A DNA stretch of 37,306 nt from an uncultured Gammaproteobacteria bacterium (GCA_938034705.1 CALHMG010000352.1:1-37306); one strand, 5' to 3'; counted from the first letter of the stretch, positions 1 to 9,217 are shown. The notes: generated by a model not told the origin, from the letters alone. Numbers and translations: made by a program.

Positions 1-131
1 GGCAGAGACATCGTGACAAAGCAATGGAACTGGGCGCTACGGAGTATCTTTCGAAGCCATATCAGGAAGATCAGCTGCTTGAGACGATTTGTGCCCACGT
101 CCCGCACGCGAGGCAGTTCGCCGACGGCTGA
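1..131 (+). CDS. C-terminal end of response-regulator receiver domain (ChpA/PilL-like hybrid kinase), partial
   Basis: Open reading frame enters from the left edge in frame 3 and stops with TGA at 129-131, giving about 42 residues. The sequence has the ending of a CheY-like receiver domain: an ELGATEYLSKPYQ stretch, in which the Lys-Pro is the conserved beta5 lysine switch, followed by the amphipathic last helix. The KPYQE wording is typical of the receiver domain that ends ChpA/PilL, the chemotaxis-type hybrid kinase controlling type IV pili; that assignment comes from family memory and not from upstream sequence. A hairpin terminator follows directly. Confidence 0.7.
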   Translation, partial: QRHRDKAMELGATEYLSKPYQEDQLLETICAHVPHARQFADG

Positions 132-137
132 CACAAA

Positions 138-171
138 GCGCCATGTTTAGAGGCTGTACATGGCGCATTTT
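138..171 (+). terminator. Rho-independent terminator after the receiver-domain gene
   Basis: Perfect 9-bp stem GCGCCATGT (138-146) / ACATGGCGC (158-166) with an 11-nt loop, followed by ATTTT and preceded by AAA. It lies 7 nt after the stop codon at 131 and ahead of the phosphatase start at 214. The T-run is short, so termination strength is uncertain. Confidence 0.6.
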
Positions 172-213
172 GCGATGCGCCGACCGTCGCAGTGGCGTTA
201 CCATAGCGGCCTC

Positions 214-1035
214 ATGAGTACCCCGACACCCAGAGCAGAACAGCTGTCCTCCATCGTCATCGACGTGGCGCGTGAGGTGGGGATTCATCAGGTCTGCGAA
301 GTTGGCATGGAACGCAAGGACGATGGTTCCCTCGTCACCGAGTCTGACTTTGAGATGCAGCGCAAACTTCGCGATGCGCTAAAGGCCGCCTGGCCCCAGC
401 ACGATGTGCTCGGCGAGGAGATGGAGTTCGAGGAACAGGCCCGCGCGATCAAGCAACTGTCCGATGGTGTGTTCTGTGTCGATCCCGTAGACGGCACTAC
501 CAACTATGCCAACGGCTTTCCGTTTTTCGGCGTCTCGGTTGGGTTGATCGATCAGACCGGCGCTCAGCTCGGTGTTGTCTACGATCCGACCCGGGCCGAA
601 TGTTTTGCGGCCGAGCGCGGTCACGGCGCGTGGATCAACGGCATGCCGCTGAACACAACCGGCGGCATGGAGATTCGCCGCGCCACCGCATGCGTTGACT
701 ACAAGCGGGTTTACCGAAGACTGTCCGAGCGTCTTGTCGCCTCTCCACCCTTTGGCCCGACGCGACATCTTGGCTCGAGTACTCTGGAATGGTGCTGGCT
801 CGCCTGCGGTCGCTTTCATCTATATATCCATGGCGGCCAGAAACTCTGGGACTACGCCGCGGGTGCGTTGATACTGAGTGAGGCGGGCGGCATCGCGCGT
901 ACCCTCGACGGCAGTGAGCTGCGCTGCAACACGCTGACCAAGCGTTCGGTTGTCGCGGCAGCCGACGAGACCCTCTATGAAGAGTGGTCCGCGTGGATTA
1001 ACCAGAACATGCAGGATACGGGGCATCGTCGCTAG
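214..1035 (+). CDS. Inositol monophosphatase family phosphatase (histidinol-phosphatase / IMPase type)
   Basis: A 273-residue Mg-dependent sugar or inositol phosphatase of the IMPase fold, a normal length for the family. Metal-site motifs are intact: GEE at about residues 67-69, DPVDGT at 90-95 with both aspartates, and WDYAAG at 212-217 carrying the third aspartate. The N-terminal KDDGSLVTESD stretch is the usual substrate-lobe signature. The frame stays open further upstream, to an ATG at 160, but that start sits inside the preceding terminator hairpin, so the ATG at 214 is preferred. Family members dephosphorylate histidinol phosphate, inositol phosphate or 3'-phosphoadenosine phosphate, and sequence alone does not separate these. 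It stands alone, with no his genes nearby. Confidence 0.88.
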   Translation: MSTPTPRAEQLSSIVIDVAREVGIHQVCEVGMERKDDGSLVTESDFEMQRKLRDALKAAWPQHDVLGEEMEFEEQARAIKQLSDGVFCVDPVDGTTNYANGFPFFGVSVGLIDQTGAQLGVVYDPTRAECFAAERGHGAWINGMPLNTTGGMEIRRATACVDYKRVYRRLSERLVASPPFGPTRHLGSSTLEWCWLACGRFHLYIHGGQKLWDYAAGALILSEAGGIARTLDGSELRCNTLTKRSVVAAADETLYEEWSAWINQNMQDTGHRR

Positions 1036-1184
1036 CCATCGATGAGGCTGGCCGCGGGCGCGTCCGCTAGCTGTTTGCAGGGGACAACGGGTCCAGAATC
1101 GGGCAGGCGTGGGTTCCCCTCGCTTTTGTCGGGTGTGATCACCTGATGTAACCCGGGCAATATCCACGTTGTCCTTTGCGTGCC

Positions 1185-1214
1185 TTGAGTCGCCTTGTCG
1201 GCTGTCGATATAGT
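1185..1214 (+). promoter_or_regulatory. Sigma70-like promoter for the small membrane protein
   Basis: TTGAGT at 1185-1190 and TATAGT at 1209-1214 are separated by 18 bp. Transcription would start around 1219-1223, at the base of the structured leader. Matches to consensus are 4/6 and 5/6. Confidence 0.5.
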
Positions 1215-1216
1215 GC

Positions 1217-1278
1217 GTTTCGCAAGGCGCCCGGACGGGGAGAATCCCAGTTCACTCCCGACCGCAAGTCTGCGAAAC
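1217..1278 (+). ncRNA. Putative structured 5' leader RNA
   Basis: A perfect 8-bp closing stem, GTTTCGCA (1217-1224) with TGCGAAAC (1271-1278), encloses a 46-nt interior. The interior can form further helices, for example GGG (1237-1239) with CCC (1246-1248), or CGGG/CTCCCG. It lies between a promoter-like site and the ribosome binding site at 1289-1293. No riboswitch family was recognised with confidence, and the 5' part of the stem may lie at or before the transcription start. Confidence 0.35.
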
Positions 1279-1301
1279 CCGGTACTTCAGGAGTCAAACG
1301 T

Positions 1302-1442
1302 GTGGACACAGCAGATCGAATTCCCAGTCGTCTTCGTGCCCGCGCCTTTGCCTGGCATCAGTTCGCGCTCAGCCTGCTTGCTGCAGTTGCCGTGCTGGCA
1401 GTCATCGGTGTCATGGCGATCCCGATCCTGAAAGCGCTTTAG
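1302..1442 (+). CDS. Small single-span membrane protein, 46 residues
   Basis: GTG start at 1302 with an AGGAG ribosome binding site at 1289-1293, 8 nt upstream. The product has a basic N-terminal half rich in Arg and one hydrophobic segment of about 24 residues (FALSLLAAVAVLAVIGVMAI) close to the C-terminus. That fits a small inner-membrane protein with its N-terminus in the cytoplasm. The frame is open upstream to 1176, but the earlier part overlaps the promoter-like site and the structured leader, so the GTG is preferred. A strong terminator follows 26 nt after the stop. I do not recognise a family. The alternative is that the stretch 1217-1498 is a small RNA and the frame is fortuitous. 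Confidence 0.5.
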   Translation: MDTADRIPSRLRARAFAWHQFALSLLAAVAVLAVIGVMAIPILKAL

Positions 1443-1468
1443 GCGACGCGTCGGCACCGACCGGCCAG

Positions 1469-1498
1469 AAAAAAGCCCGCGTGATCGCGGGCTTTTTT
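1469..1498. terminator. Strong bidirectional terminator ahead of transketolase
   Basis: Stem GCCCGCG (1475-1481) / CGCGGGC (1486-1492) with a TGAT loop, flanked by six A on the left and six T on the right. It separates the small membrane-protein transcript from transketolase. Confidence 0.9.
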
Positions 1499-1576
1499 GC
1501 GTCTGCTCACCAAACAAGCGGAGCTTTGGGGCATAATTCGCAGCGCCCCTAACTCGATCCAACAGAGTCAATTGAC

Positions 1577-3589
1577 ATGACTGAGTCCGCCTCGCCGTCG
1601 CGCCGCCACTTAGCAAACGCAGTGCGTGCGCTCTCGATGGACGCCGTGCAACAAGCCAATTCGGGCCACCCGGGAGCGCCCATGGGAATGGCCGATCTGG
1701 CCCAGGTCCTGTGGTGTGACTTTCTCAAGCACAATCCGCTGGATCCGACCTGGCCTGATCGCGATCGCTTTGTGCTGTCCAACGGCCACGGGTCAATGCT
1801 GCTGTACTCGCTACTGCACCTGACAGGCTATGACCTGCCCATCAGCGAACTTAAGAATTTTCGTCAGCTGCATTCCAAGACACCCGGTCACCCTGAGTAC
1901 GGATACGCGCCCGGTATCGAAACGACAACCGGTCCGCTGGGACAGGGTCTTGCCAATGCGGTCGGTATGGCGATCACGGAGTCGGTACTCGAAGCGCGGT
2001 TCAATAAACCGGGCCACGAAATTGTTGATCATCACACCTGGGTTTTCGCAGGCGATGGCTGTCTCATGGAAGGTATCTCCCACGAGGTGTGCTCGCTGGC
2101 GGGAACGCTGGGGCTGGGCAAACTCGTGGTCGTCTACGACGACAACAACATCTCTATCGACGGCGAAGTCGGACAGTGGTTTGGCGACAACACGCCAGAG
2201 CGATTTCGTTCCTATGGCTGGGAGGTGATCGAGAACGTCGACGGCCACGATTTCGAATCCATCAACACGGCGATGGCTCAAGCGCGCGCGCAGACCCGCA
2301 AGCCGGTGCTGATTTGTGCCAAGACCATTATCGGCTGGGGCTCACCCAACAAGCAGGGCACTTCATCAACGCACGGCGCGCCGCTGGGTGATGAAGAAAT
2401 CGCGGCAACCCGCAAGAAAATCGACTGGCCTCACGCTCCGTTTGAAATCCCGGCTGATGTCGCGAAAGAATGGCACTGTGGTGAACGTGGCACCGAAGCG
2501 CAGGCCGACTGGAACACACGCTTTGAAGCCTATCGATCGGCGCACCCGGAACTTGCCGCAGAGTTCGAAAGAGTCATGGCCGGTGAGCTGCCGAAAAGCT
2601 GGGCCACAGATGCCGAGAAGGCGATCGCGGCCATCAACGAAGCGGCGGCATCCCCCGCAACCCGCGTGGCGTCCCAGCAGGCGCTCGAGGCTTTTGCCCC
2701 ATCGCTGCCTGAGTTTCTTGGCGGGTCAGCTGACCTCACAGGCTCGAACAACACTCGGATCGCGGCTTCGCGGGACATGGCGCCCGACAGTTTTGACGCC
2801 AACTACATTTATTATGGTGTCCGCGAATTTGGCATGTGCGCGATCATGAACGGCATGGCTTTGCACGGCGGTGTTATTCCCTACGGCGGTACGTTCCTGA
2901 TGTTCAGCGAATACGCCCGCAACGCGTTACGCATGGCAGCGCTGATGAAGATCCGCTCGATCTTTGTCTTTACCCATGACTCGATTGGCCTCGGTGAGGA
3001 CGGTCCCACGCATCAGGCGGTCGAGCAGACCTCGACACTGCGTCTGATTCCAAACATGTCAGTGTGGCGACCCTGCGACACCGTTGAATCCGCGGTGGCC
3101 TGGAAATTCGCAATTGAAAACCGCACGGGACCGAGCAGTCTGCTGTTTACGCGTCAGGGCGTGCCGTTTCAGAATCGCGACGCCGCGCAGATCGCCATGA
3201 TCTCGCGAGGCGGCTACGTACTGAAAGAATGCAACGGCAAACCCGCCGCCATCATCATTGCGACGGGGTCAGAGGTCTCTCTGGCGATGGAAGCCGCACA
3301 ATTACTCACAGACGAAGGCCATCAGGTACGGGTAGTCTCAATGCCTTCGACGGATGTATTCGATGCACAGGATCAGGCCTACCGGGATTCCGTCCTGCCG
3401 CCTGACTGTCGGGCACGCGTTGCGGTTGAAGCAGGCGTTACCGACTACTGGCGTAAGTATGTCGGGCTTGACGGTGCTGTGATCGGAATCGACACCTTCG
3501 GAGAGTCGGCGCCAGCGCCGCAGCTCTACGAACACTTTGGCATCACTTCAGCGAGTGTTGCGCAGGCCGTTCGACAGACGCTGGGTTAG
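1577..3589 (+). CDS. tkt: Transketolase
   Basis: A 670-residue thiamine-diphosphate enzyme moving two-carbon ketol units between sugar phosphates in the non-oxidative pentose phosphate pathway. Length matches the usual 660-670. Visible landmarks are the N-terminal [10 protein letters not shown] motif, the cofactor signature starting GDGCLMEG and ending in the DNN triad at about residues 155-185, STHGAPLG, and a C-terminal pyrimidine-binding half with [10 protein letters not shown] and LGEDGPTHQ. It leads the run of glycolytic genes, after a strong terminator at 1469-1498, so it probably has its own promoter; a CATAAT at 1532-1537 could be the -10 but lacks a clear -35. The ribosome binding site is weak. 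tktA and tktB cannot be told apart here. Confidence 0.97.
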   Translation: MTESASPSRRHLANAVRALSMDAVQQANSGHPGAPMGMADLAQVLWCDFLKHNPLDPTWPDRDRFVLSNGHGSMLLYSLLHLTGYDLPISELKNFRQLHSKTPGHPEYGYAPGIETTTGPLGQGLANAVGMAITESVLEARFNKPGHEIVDHHTWVFAGDGCLMEGISHEVCSLAGTLGLGKLVVVYDDNNISIDGEVGQWFGDNTPERFRSYGWEVIENVDGHDFESINTAMAQARAQTRKPVLICAKTIIGWGSPNKQGTSSTHGAPLGDEEIAATRKKIDWPHAPFEIPADVAKEWHCGERGTEAQADWNTRFEAYRSAHPELAAEFERVMAGELPKSWATDAEKAIAAINEAAASPATRVASQQALEAFAPSLPEFLGGSADLTGSNNTRIAASRDMAPDSFDANYIYYGVREFGMCAIMNGMALHGGVIPYGGTFLMFSEYARNALRMAALMKIRSIFVFTHDSIGLGEDGPTHQAVEQTSTLRLIPNMSVWRPCDTVESAVAWKFAIENRTGPSSLLFTRQGVPFQNRDAAQIAMISRGGYVLKECNGKPAAIIIATGSEVSLAMEAAQLLTDEGHQVRVVSMPSTDVFDAQDQAYRDSVLPPDCRARVAVEAGVTDYWRKYVGLDGAVIGIDTFGESAPAPQLYEHFGITSASVAQAVRQTLG

Positions 3590-3632
3590 CTGTGCAGGTC
3601 TCTGGCCCGGAAATGATTTGATTGTTTTTTGA

Positions 3633-3662
3633 TTGACAGTTTTTCGATAGAAATTCGATATC
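3633..3662 (+). promoter_or_regulatory. Possible promoter ahead of gap
   Basis: A perfect TTGACA at 3633-3638 lies in an AT-rich patch between tkt and gap, with a poor -10 (GATATC, 3657-3662) 18 bp downstream. The AT-rich 3610-3690 stretch contrasts with the surroundings and suggests a separate promoter for gap. Confidence 0.35.
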
Positions 3663-3699
3663 AGTTCGCTATAGAACGTTATTTAAAGAGGATAGAGCA

Positions 3700-4713
3700 A
3701 TGGCCATTAATATTGGCATCAACGGTTTCGGAAGAATTGGTCGTAACGTGTTTCGCGCGATCTTTGAAAGCGGCCGCGAAAAAGAATTCAACATCGTTGC
3801 TATTAATGACCTGGGCGACGCTCAGACTAACGCGCATCTCCTGCGTTTCGACACCGCTCACGGACCTTTCCCGTTTGACGTGAGTGTTCACGACGACGGT
3901 TTCGTCGTGAAGGGTGATGTTGTCAAGGTTCTCGCCGAACGTGATCCGGCCAAGCTGCCATGGGGCGAGCTTGGATGTGATGTCGTTCTCGAATGTACCG
4001 GCCTGTTCACAACCAAAGAAAAAGCCGGCGCGCACCTCAAAGGTGGCGCAAAGAAAGTTGTGATCTCGGCGCCAGGCGGTGCCGATGTTGACGCGACAAT
4101 CGTCTATGGCGTTAACCATGACACGCTCAAGTCTACGGATACTGTAATTTCCAATGCGTCTTGCACGACAAACTGTCTTGCGCCTTTGGTAAAGCCGCTG
4201 CATGACAGCATCGGTGTTCTGCAGGGTCTGATGAACACAGTCCACGCCTACACCAACGACCAGGTGCTTACCGACGTGTTTCACTCCGATCTGCGACGCG
4301 CAAGATCTGCAACACAGTCGATGATTCCGACAACCACAGGCGCAGCCAAAGCGGTTGGCCTCGTCCTGCCGGATCTGAACGGCAAGCTGGACGGCTTTTC
4401 GATTCGCGTACCGACGATCAACGTGTCGATGGTCGATCTTACCTTTACCGCAGGTCGCGAAACGTCGGTGGACGAAGTAAACAGCATCATTAAGGCTGCG
4501 GCTGCTAACGGCCCCCTTGAAGGAATCCTCGCGTACAACGAAGATCCACTTGTCTCAAGCGACTTCAATCACAACCCTGCGTCGAGCACCTTTGATGCAT
4601 TCATGACCCGTGTGATCGATGGCAAACTCGTGAAGGTATGTTCCTGGTACGACAACGAGTGGGGCTTCTCGAATCGCATGCTGGATACGACGACCGCGTT
4701 GATGAATGCCTGA
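3700..4713 (+). CDS. gap: Glyceraldehyde-3-phosphate dehydrogenase, type I
   Basis: A 337-residue NAD-dependent enzyme converting glyceraldehyde 3-phosphate to 1,3-bisphosphoglycerate. The N-terminal Rossmann motif is [14 protein letters not shown]. The NDL segment at about residue 33 keeps the aspartate that favours NAD over NADP. The catalytic motif [12 protein letters not shown] places the active cysteine at residue 155, and the HAYTNDQ histidine follows. The ribosome binding site AGAGGA lies just upstream of the ATG. It sits between tkt and pgk, as in several gammaproteobacterial carbon-metabolism clusters. The erythrose-4-phosphate dehydrogenase paralogue Epd is an alternative for this position, but the [11 protein letters not shown] ending and context favour GAPDH. 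Confidence 0.93.
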   Translation: MAINIGINGFGRIGRNVFRAIFESGREKEFNIVAINDLGDAQTNAHLLRFDTAHGPFPFDVSVHDDGFVVKGDVVKVLAERDPAKLPWGELGCDVVLECTGLFTTKEKAGAHLKGGAKKVVISAPGGADVDATIVYGVNHDTLKSTDTVISNASCTTNCLAPLVKPLHDSIGVLQGLMNTVHAYTNDQVLTDVFHSDLRRARSATQSMIPTTTGAAKAVGLVLPDLNGKLDGFSIRVPTINVSMVDLTFTAGRETSVDEVNSIIKAAAANGPLEGILAYNEDPLVSSDFNHNPASSTFDAFMTRVIDGKLVKVCSWYDNEWGFSNRMLDTTTALMNA

Positions 4714-4776
4714 ATCAGGCACAGCGACCCTGACCGTCGTCGGTAACTTAAATTTTCGATGACAGGTCAGTTCCCG

Positions 4777-4820
4777 GTGGGAGCCATCTTCGCCAGACGA
4801 TCTGGCAAGGTTGCTCCCAC
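4777..4820. repeat. REP-like palindromic element between gap and pgk
   Basis: Outer arms GTGGGAGC (4777-4784) and GCTCCCAC (4813-4820) pair perfectly. An inner stem GCCAGA (4792-4797) / TCTGGC (4801-4806) has a CGA loop and is extended by CTT/AAG. The GTGGGAGC arm resembles the conserved end of pseudomonad-type REP sequences. There is no T-run, so it is more likely an mRNA-stabilising or processing hairpin than a terminator. Confidence 0.6.
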
Positions 4821-4884
4821 AGTTCGTTCTGGTACTCACGAACAATCCACATTTACAGATAAATGAAGCTCCCGGAATAAAGCC

Positions 4885-6057
4885 ATGGCACTTAAGCGAA
4901 TGTCAGATCTCGATCTGAAAGGTAAACGCGTATTGATCCGCCAGGATCTCAACGTCCCCGTGAAAGACGGGTGTGTCAGCAACGATGCGCGAATCAGGGC
5001 GTCGTTGCCGACAATCAAAGCGGCGCAGAAAGCGGGTGCGCGCGTGATGTTGATGAGTCATCTCGGTCGTCCCACAGAGGGAAAGTATGAAGACGAGTTT
5101 TCTCTTCGCCCCGTGGCCGGTCGACTGTCGTCGTTGCTGGGTGAGCCGGTGCTGCTTGTCAAAAACTGGCTCGATGGTTTCACGCCCAAACCCGGACAGG
5201 TCATGCTTTGTGAGAACGTGCGCTTCAACAAAGGTGAGAAGTCCGATGACGAGGCGCTTGCCAGAACAATGGCTGCGCTGTGTGATGTCTATGTCATGGA
5301 TGCGTTCGGGACGGCACATCGCGCCCAGGCATCAACTCATGGTGTCGCAAAGTTTGCACCCGTCGCTTGCGCAGGGCCATTGCTTGCGGGTGAGCTTGAT
5401 GCTCTCGCGAAAGCATTGAATCAGCCACGCAAACCCGTTGCTGCCATTGTCGGCGGCTCCAAAGTGTCGACAAAACTGACGGTGCTGGAGAGTCTTTCAG
5501 GCGTGGTCGATAACCTGATCGTCGGGGGCGGTATTGCAAACACGTTTATCGCGGCGGCTGGCCATGGCGTTGGCAAGAGTCTGTTCGAAAAAGATCTGGT
5601 CCCGGAAGCCAGGCGATTGATGGCTGCTGCCAAATCCGCCGGCGGGGAGATTCCGGTACCCGTTGATGTGGTTGTCGCCAAGGAGTTCTCCGAGGACGCC
5701 GAGGCCACCGTCAAAGACGTTGCCGATGTTGCCGCAGATGACATGATTCTCGACATCGGTCCGCGTTCAGCCAGGGATCTTGCTGCGAGAATTGCCAAAG
5801 CGGGCACGATCGTATGGAACGGACCCGTCGGCGTATTCGAGATAGAGCAGTTTGGCGACGGCACGCGGGTTGTCTCCGAGGCGATTGCGAACAGCAGTGC
5901 GTTCTCCATCGCAGGAGGCGGCGACACTCTCGCCGCGGTCGACAAATACAGAATCGCGGATAAAGTCAGCTACATTTCTACAGGTGGCGGTGCCTTTCTG
6001 GAATTTCTCGAGGGCAAGAAACTTCCGGCCGTGGCGATGCTGGAAAGTCGCGCCTGA
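4885..6057 (+). CDS. pgk: Phosphoglycerate kinase
   Basis: A 390-residue monomeric kinase forming ATP from ADP and 1,3-bisphosphoglycerate. The start of the protein shows the signature [15 protein letters not shown] with the substrate-binding RxDx[13 protein letters not shown] follows at about residue 54, then [11 protein letters not shown], and the nucleotide-loop region [10 protein letters not shown] and [17 protein letters not shown] and AGGGDTLAA mark the C-terminal domain. Length is typical for bacteria. It lies 171 bp after gap, with the REP-like hairpin between them, so the two may be co-transcribed with processing at the hairpin. The ATG at 4885 gives the standard N-terminus. Confidence 0.97.
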   Translation: MALKRMSDLDLKGKRVLIRQDLNVPVKDGCVSNDARIRASLPTIKAAQKAGARVMLMSHLGRPTEGKYEDEFSLRPVAGRLSSLLGEPVLLVKNWLDGFTPKPGQVMLCENVRFNKGEKSDDEALARTMAALCDVYVMDAFGTAHRAQASTHGVAKFAPVACAGPLLAGELDALAKALNQPRKPVAAIVGGSKVSTKLTVLESLSGVVDNLIVGGGIANTFIAAAGHGVGKSLFEKDLVPEARRLMAAAKSAGGEIPVPVDVVVAKEFSEDAEATVKDVADVAADDMILDIGPRSARDLAARIAKAGTIVWNGPVGVFEIEQFGDGTRVVSEAIANSSAFSIAGGGDTLAAVDKYRIADKVSYISTGGGAFLEFLEGKKLPAVAMLESRA

Positions 6058-6186
6058 GTTGAAAGCCGTGCATTAAGATTCGATCGGGTGAACCCGACGC
6101 TCTGTCGGGCTGACCGGTTGGTCATGGCGACTCCAATGGTTCGTGTTTGGCTTTGATAGTGAATTCGAACCAGATACACTTGTCCC

Positions 6187-7614
6187 ATGCTCAGAAGGAC
6201 AAAGATTATCGCCACACTGGGGCCGGCAACGGACCGTGATGGCGAACTCGACAGGATGGTCGAAGCGGGCCTTGACGTGGCCCGTATCAACTTTTCTCAT
6301 GGTTCCATCGACGATCACCGTGCCCGCATAGAAGCGGTTCGCGGGGCGGCAGACCGCCACAAGCGAGCCGTCGGCATCATGGCGGACCTTCAGGGTCCAA
6401 AGATCAGGGTAGATCGTTTTGTCGACGACAAGATCATGCTCGAGGTCGGCGCCAAATTCACCATCGATGGCGATATCGACCCCAGCGCCGGCGACCAGAG
6501 CCAGGTCGGCTGCAGCTACAAGGAACTGCCGCGTGACCTGAAGGTTGACGATGTTCTCATGCTTGATGATGGCAACATCATATTAACGGTCGAGAGCATT
6601 CGTGGTTCGGCCATCAATACCATCGTCAAGGTCGGCGGTGAGCTGAGCAACAACAAAGGTGTCAACAAGCGTGGTGGTGGTCTTACCGCGGCTACGTTGA
6701 CCGAAAAAGATCACGCCGACATCAGAACTGCCGCCGAGCTTGGCGTGGACTACGTCGCCGTGTCATTTGTTCGTAATGCGGTCGACATGCATGTCGCGCG
6801 AGAACTCACCCATGCGGCAGGTGGTAATCACATTCACCTGGTCTCCAAGGTCGAGCGGGCAGAAGCGATTGAAAACATGGAAGAGGTTATCGACGCTTCC
6901 GATGTTGTCATGATTGCCCGGGGAGATCTCGGCATCGAAATTGGCAATGCCGAGCTGCCGGCGGTACAAAAACGACTGATCGCCGAAACCCGCAAACGTA
7001 ACGCTATCGCGATTACGGCAACGCAGATGATGCAGTCAATGGTTGAGTCGTCACAGCCAACCCGCGCCGAAGTGCTCGATGTGGCCAACGCTGTGCTCGA
7101 CGGTACAGATTGCGTCATGTTGTCGGCCGAGAGCGCAGTCGGAAACCATCCGTCACTTGTTATCGAATCTCTCGATCGAATCTGTCGCGGCGCAGAGAGA
7201 CACCCGGAGGTGATGGTTTCCAGCCATCGTCTCGAGCAACATTTTGATAACTCCGAAGAAGCCACCGCGATGGCGGCTATGTATACGGCCAATCATTTCG
7301 ACGTCGCCGCTATTGTCGCGCTGACCGAGTCAGGCTCCACGACCAAGTGGATGAGTCGTATCAACTCTGAACTGCCGATCTACGCGGTCACGCGACACGA
7401 AAGAACGCATCGTCGAGTCGCCATGTATCGAGGGGTGTATCCGATCAGCTTTAACCCTGAAATCGAGACCAAGGTTTCGGTTGAGCGTCAGGTGATGAGT
7501 GAACTGCGACGAAGTGGTGCAATCAATCCGGGCGAGAAGATTATTCTTACCAAGGGAGATCTGGACGGCGTTGAGGGCGGAACCAACACAATGAAAGTGC
7601 TGACCTGCGAGTGA
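6187..7614 (+). CDS. pykA: Pyruvate kinase, PykA (type II) like
   Basis: A 475-residue enzyme transferring phosphate from phosphoenolpyruvate to ADP. N-terminal LRRTKIIATLGPATDRDGEL matches the start of E. coli PykA closely. Other landmarks are NFSHGS, DLQGPKIRV, SNNKGVNKRGGG, LTEKDHADI, the metal-site stretch ARGDLGIEIG, ATQMMQSM and MLSAESAVG. The C-terminal domain is complete. The LSNNKG wording and 475-480 length favour PykA over PykF. It starts 129 bp after pgk. A hairpin CCCGAC/GTCGGG (6093-6109) without a T-run occupies the gap. The ribosome binding site is poor. Confidence 0.95.
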   Translation: MLRRTKIIATLGPATDRDGELDRMVEAGLDVARINFSHGSIDDHRARIEAVRGAADRHKRAVGIMADLQGPKIRVDRFVDDKIMLEVGAKFTIDGDIDPSAGDQSQVGCSYKELPRDLKVDDVLMLDDGNIILTVESIRGSAINTIVKVGGELSNNKGVNKRGGGLTAATLTEKDHADIRTAAELGVDYVAVSFVRNAVDMHVARELTHAAGGNHIHLVSKVERAEAIENMEEVIDASDVVMIARGDLGIEIGNAELPAVQKRLIAETRKRNAIAITATQMMQSMVESSQPTRAEVLDVANAVLDGTDCVMLSAESAVGNHPSLVIESLDRICRGAERHPEVMVSSHRLEQHFDNSEEATAMAAMYTANHFDVAAIVALTESGSTTKWMSRINSELPIYAVTRHERTHRRVAMYRGVYPISFNPEIETKVSVERQVMSELRRSGAINPGEKIILTKGDLDGVEGGTNTMKVLTCE

Positions 7615-7690
7615 CGGCTGGACAGAGCCTGTTACCCGGTACGCTTGATCAGTTACCAGAAAATTTCAGACTAATAAGGGGAGACAGTCA

Positions 7691-8713
7691 GTGAATCTCG
7701 ATACGCTCAAAGCAACCGCCGAAGCCATGACCGGAAAGGGTCGCGGAATTCTGGCGATGGATGAAAGCCACGGCACCTGCAACAAACGTTTTGAAGCTCT
7801 GGGCATTCCAACTACGCCCGAGATGCGGCGCGAATATCGCACCATGCTGGTGACCGCGCCAGGTATCGGCAACCATTTTGGCGGGGCCATCCTGTTCGAT
7901 GAGACTCTCAGAGACAAGACGACCGGTGGCAAGACCTTTGTTGAGGTTCTTAACGCACAGGGCATCGTGCCTGGTATCAAAGTTGACGCTGGCGCCAAAG
8001 ATCTCGCTTTTGGTGAGGAAGGTGAAACGGTCACCGAAGGTCTCGACGGGTTGCGTGAGCGTATGCAGGAGTACGGCAAGCTCGGTGCGCGTTTTGCTAA
8101 ATGGCGCGCCGTCTACCGAATAGGTGAATACATGCCGACGCAGGCTGCCGTGAGTACCAATGCTCACGCACTTGCCCGCTACGCGGCAATTTGCCAGGAA
8201 AACAACATCGTCCCAATCGTCGAACCTGAAGTGCTTATCAACGGCACTCACAGCATCGAACAGTGTTACGAAAAAACGCAGTATGTACAGCAGGCCGTTT
8301 TCGCCGCACTGGCAGAGCAGGGCGTGGCACTTGAAGGCATTGTGCTCAAGCCAAGCATGGTTATCAGCGGTGACAAAGCCACCGGTCGAGCGGGCGTCGA
8401 ACAGGTAGCCGCAATGACCTTGCGCTGTCTGCTTTCAACGGTGCCGTCGTCAGTGCCTGGCATTGCGTTTCTTTCAGGCGGTCAGTCCGACGAGGAAGCG
8501 ACCGCACACCTGAATGCAATGAACAAGGCTGGACCACATCCCTGGAACGTCACCTTCTCCTACGGCAGAGCGCTGCAACACGCGGCGATGACAGCCTGGG
8601 CCGGCAAAAAGGAAAACGCAGAAAAGGCGAGCAACATTGCGGGACACCGCGCCGCCATGAACGGCGCGGCGGCGCGCGGCAAATGGTCAGCCGCGATGGA
8701 GAAGGCTGCCTGA
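7691..8713 (+). CDS. fda: Fructose-bisphosphate aldolase class I
   Basis: A 340-residue Schiff-base aldolase cleaving fructose 1,6-bisphosphate in glycolysis or condensing the trioses in gluconeogenesis. GKGRGILAMDESHGTCNKRF near the N-terminus and KWRAVYRIG in the middle are class I landmarks. The motif GIVLKPSM places the Schiff-base lysine at residue 220, and LSGGQSDEEAT follows. The start is GTG at 7691 with a strong GGGGAGA ribosome binding site. It ends the carbon-metabolism run and is followed by a strong terminator. Having the class I form where many relatives encode the zinc class II enzyme is a modest peculiarity. Confidence 0.95.
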   Translation: MNLDTLKATAEAMTGKGRGILAMDESHGTCNKRFEALGIPTTPEMRREYRTMLVTAPGIGNHFGGAILFDETLRDKTTGGKTFVEVLNAQGIVPGIKVDAGAKDLAFGEEGETVTEGLDGLRERMQEYGKLGARFAKWRAVYRIGEYMPTQAAVSTNAHALARYAAICQENNIVPIVEPEVLINGTHSIEQCYEKTQYVQQAVFAALAEQGVALEGIVLKPSMVISGDKATGRAGVEQVAAMTLRCLLSTVPSSVPGIAFLSGGQSDEEATAHLNAMNKAGPHPWNVTFSYGRALQHAAMTAWAGKKENAEKASNIAGHRAAMNGAAARGKWSAAMEKAA

Positions 8714-8789
8714 CAGGCAGCTGAAAACTGACCCGACCGCGGTCGGGGACAGGCGCATCGGGCGGTCCCGGCGCCGGAGTTTTGTGAAC

Positions 8790-8826
8790 AGGCGATTCGG
8801 TCCTCGGGCCCGGGTCGCCTTTTTTT
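8790..8826 (+). terminator. Rho-independent terminator after the aldolase gene
   Basis: An 11-bp stem with two G-T pairs, AGGCGATTCGG (8790-8800) / CCGGGTCGCCT (8810-8820), followed by six T. It closes the glycolytic run. Confidence 0.9.
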
Positions 8827-8917
8827 CGCGTTGAAGTTGCGAGCAGGGAAGCGCGCGATCCATGATCGACTTTTCACATGGCAGATGCCACGGCATCACT
8901 ACTGAAGGAATCCCGCC

Positions 8918-9217
8918 TTGAACGCAAAGTGCCCCAACTGCAGCCACCCCGTGAGTTTCTGGGACAAGCTGAATTCGTCACGATTCAAACCCTGGGTGTG
9001 TCCTAACTGCGAGAACAAGTGGCAGGTGTCGAGCTACTTTCTCGGTATCGCTGCATCGATCTGTATCCCTGTATTTATCCGTTATCTCCTTGGGCAGGGC
9101 GGTATCGTTCTGCCCCAGATAGTGCAGTTTCTGTTGCCCGTCCCTTTGATCTACATCATCTTCAAATTCCTGCTGCCTCTGGTGGCGGCGAAGCCGGATC
9201 CATTTGATCGCAGTTAA
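8918..9217 (+). CDS. Zinc-ribbon membrane protein, 99 residues
   Basis: Starts at TTG (8918) with ribosome binding site GAAGGA 8 nt upstream. The N-terminal 35 residues carry two CPNC knuckles (CPNCSHPVSFWDK and CPNCENKW) that would bind one zinc. Two hydrophobic segments follow at about residues 41-60 and 65-85, the first possibly split by proline. The build is that of short cytoplasmic-zinc-ribbon inner-membrane proteins whose function is generally unknown. It stands alone after the glycolysis terminator. I do not assign a role. Confidence 0.75.
   Translation: MNAKCPNCSHPVSFWDKLNSSRFKPWVCPNCENKWQVSSYFLGIAASICIPVFIRYLLGQGGIVLPQIVQFLLPVPLIYIIFKFLLPLVAAKPDPFDRS

Noticed and set aside
160-213. 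Upstream in-frame extension of the phosphatase gene to an ATG at 160
   Set aside because: The ATG lies within the terminator hairpin of the preceding gene, and the added 18 residues do not match the family N-terminus.
1217-1278. Cobalamin or FMN riboswitch
   Set aside because: GGGGAGAATCCC recalls parts of both families, but the diagnostic B12 box and the FMN core are missing, and the neighbouring genes have no link to either vitamin.
1176-1301. Longer start for the small membrane protein
   Set aside because: This part overlaps the promoter-like hexamers and the structured leader, and the GTG at 1302 has a much better ribosome binding site.
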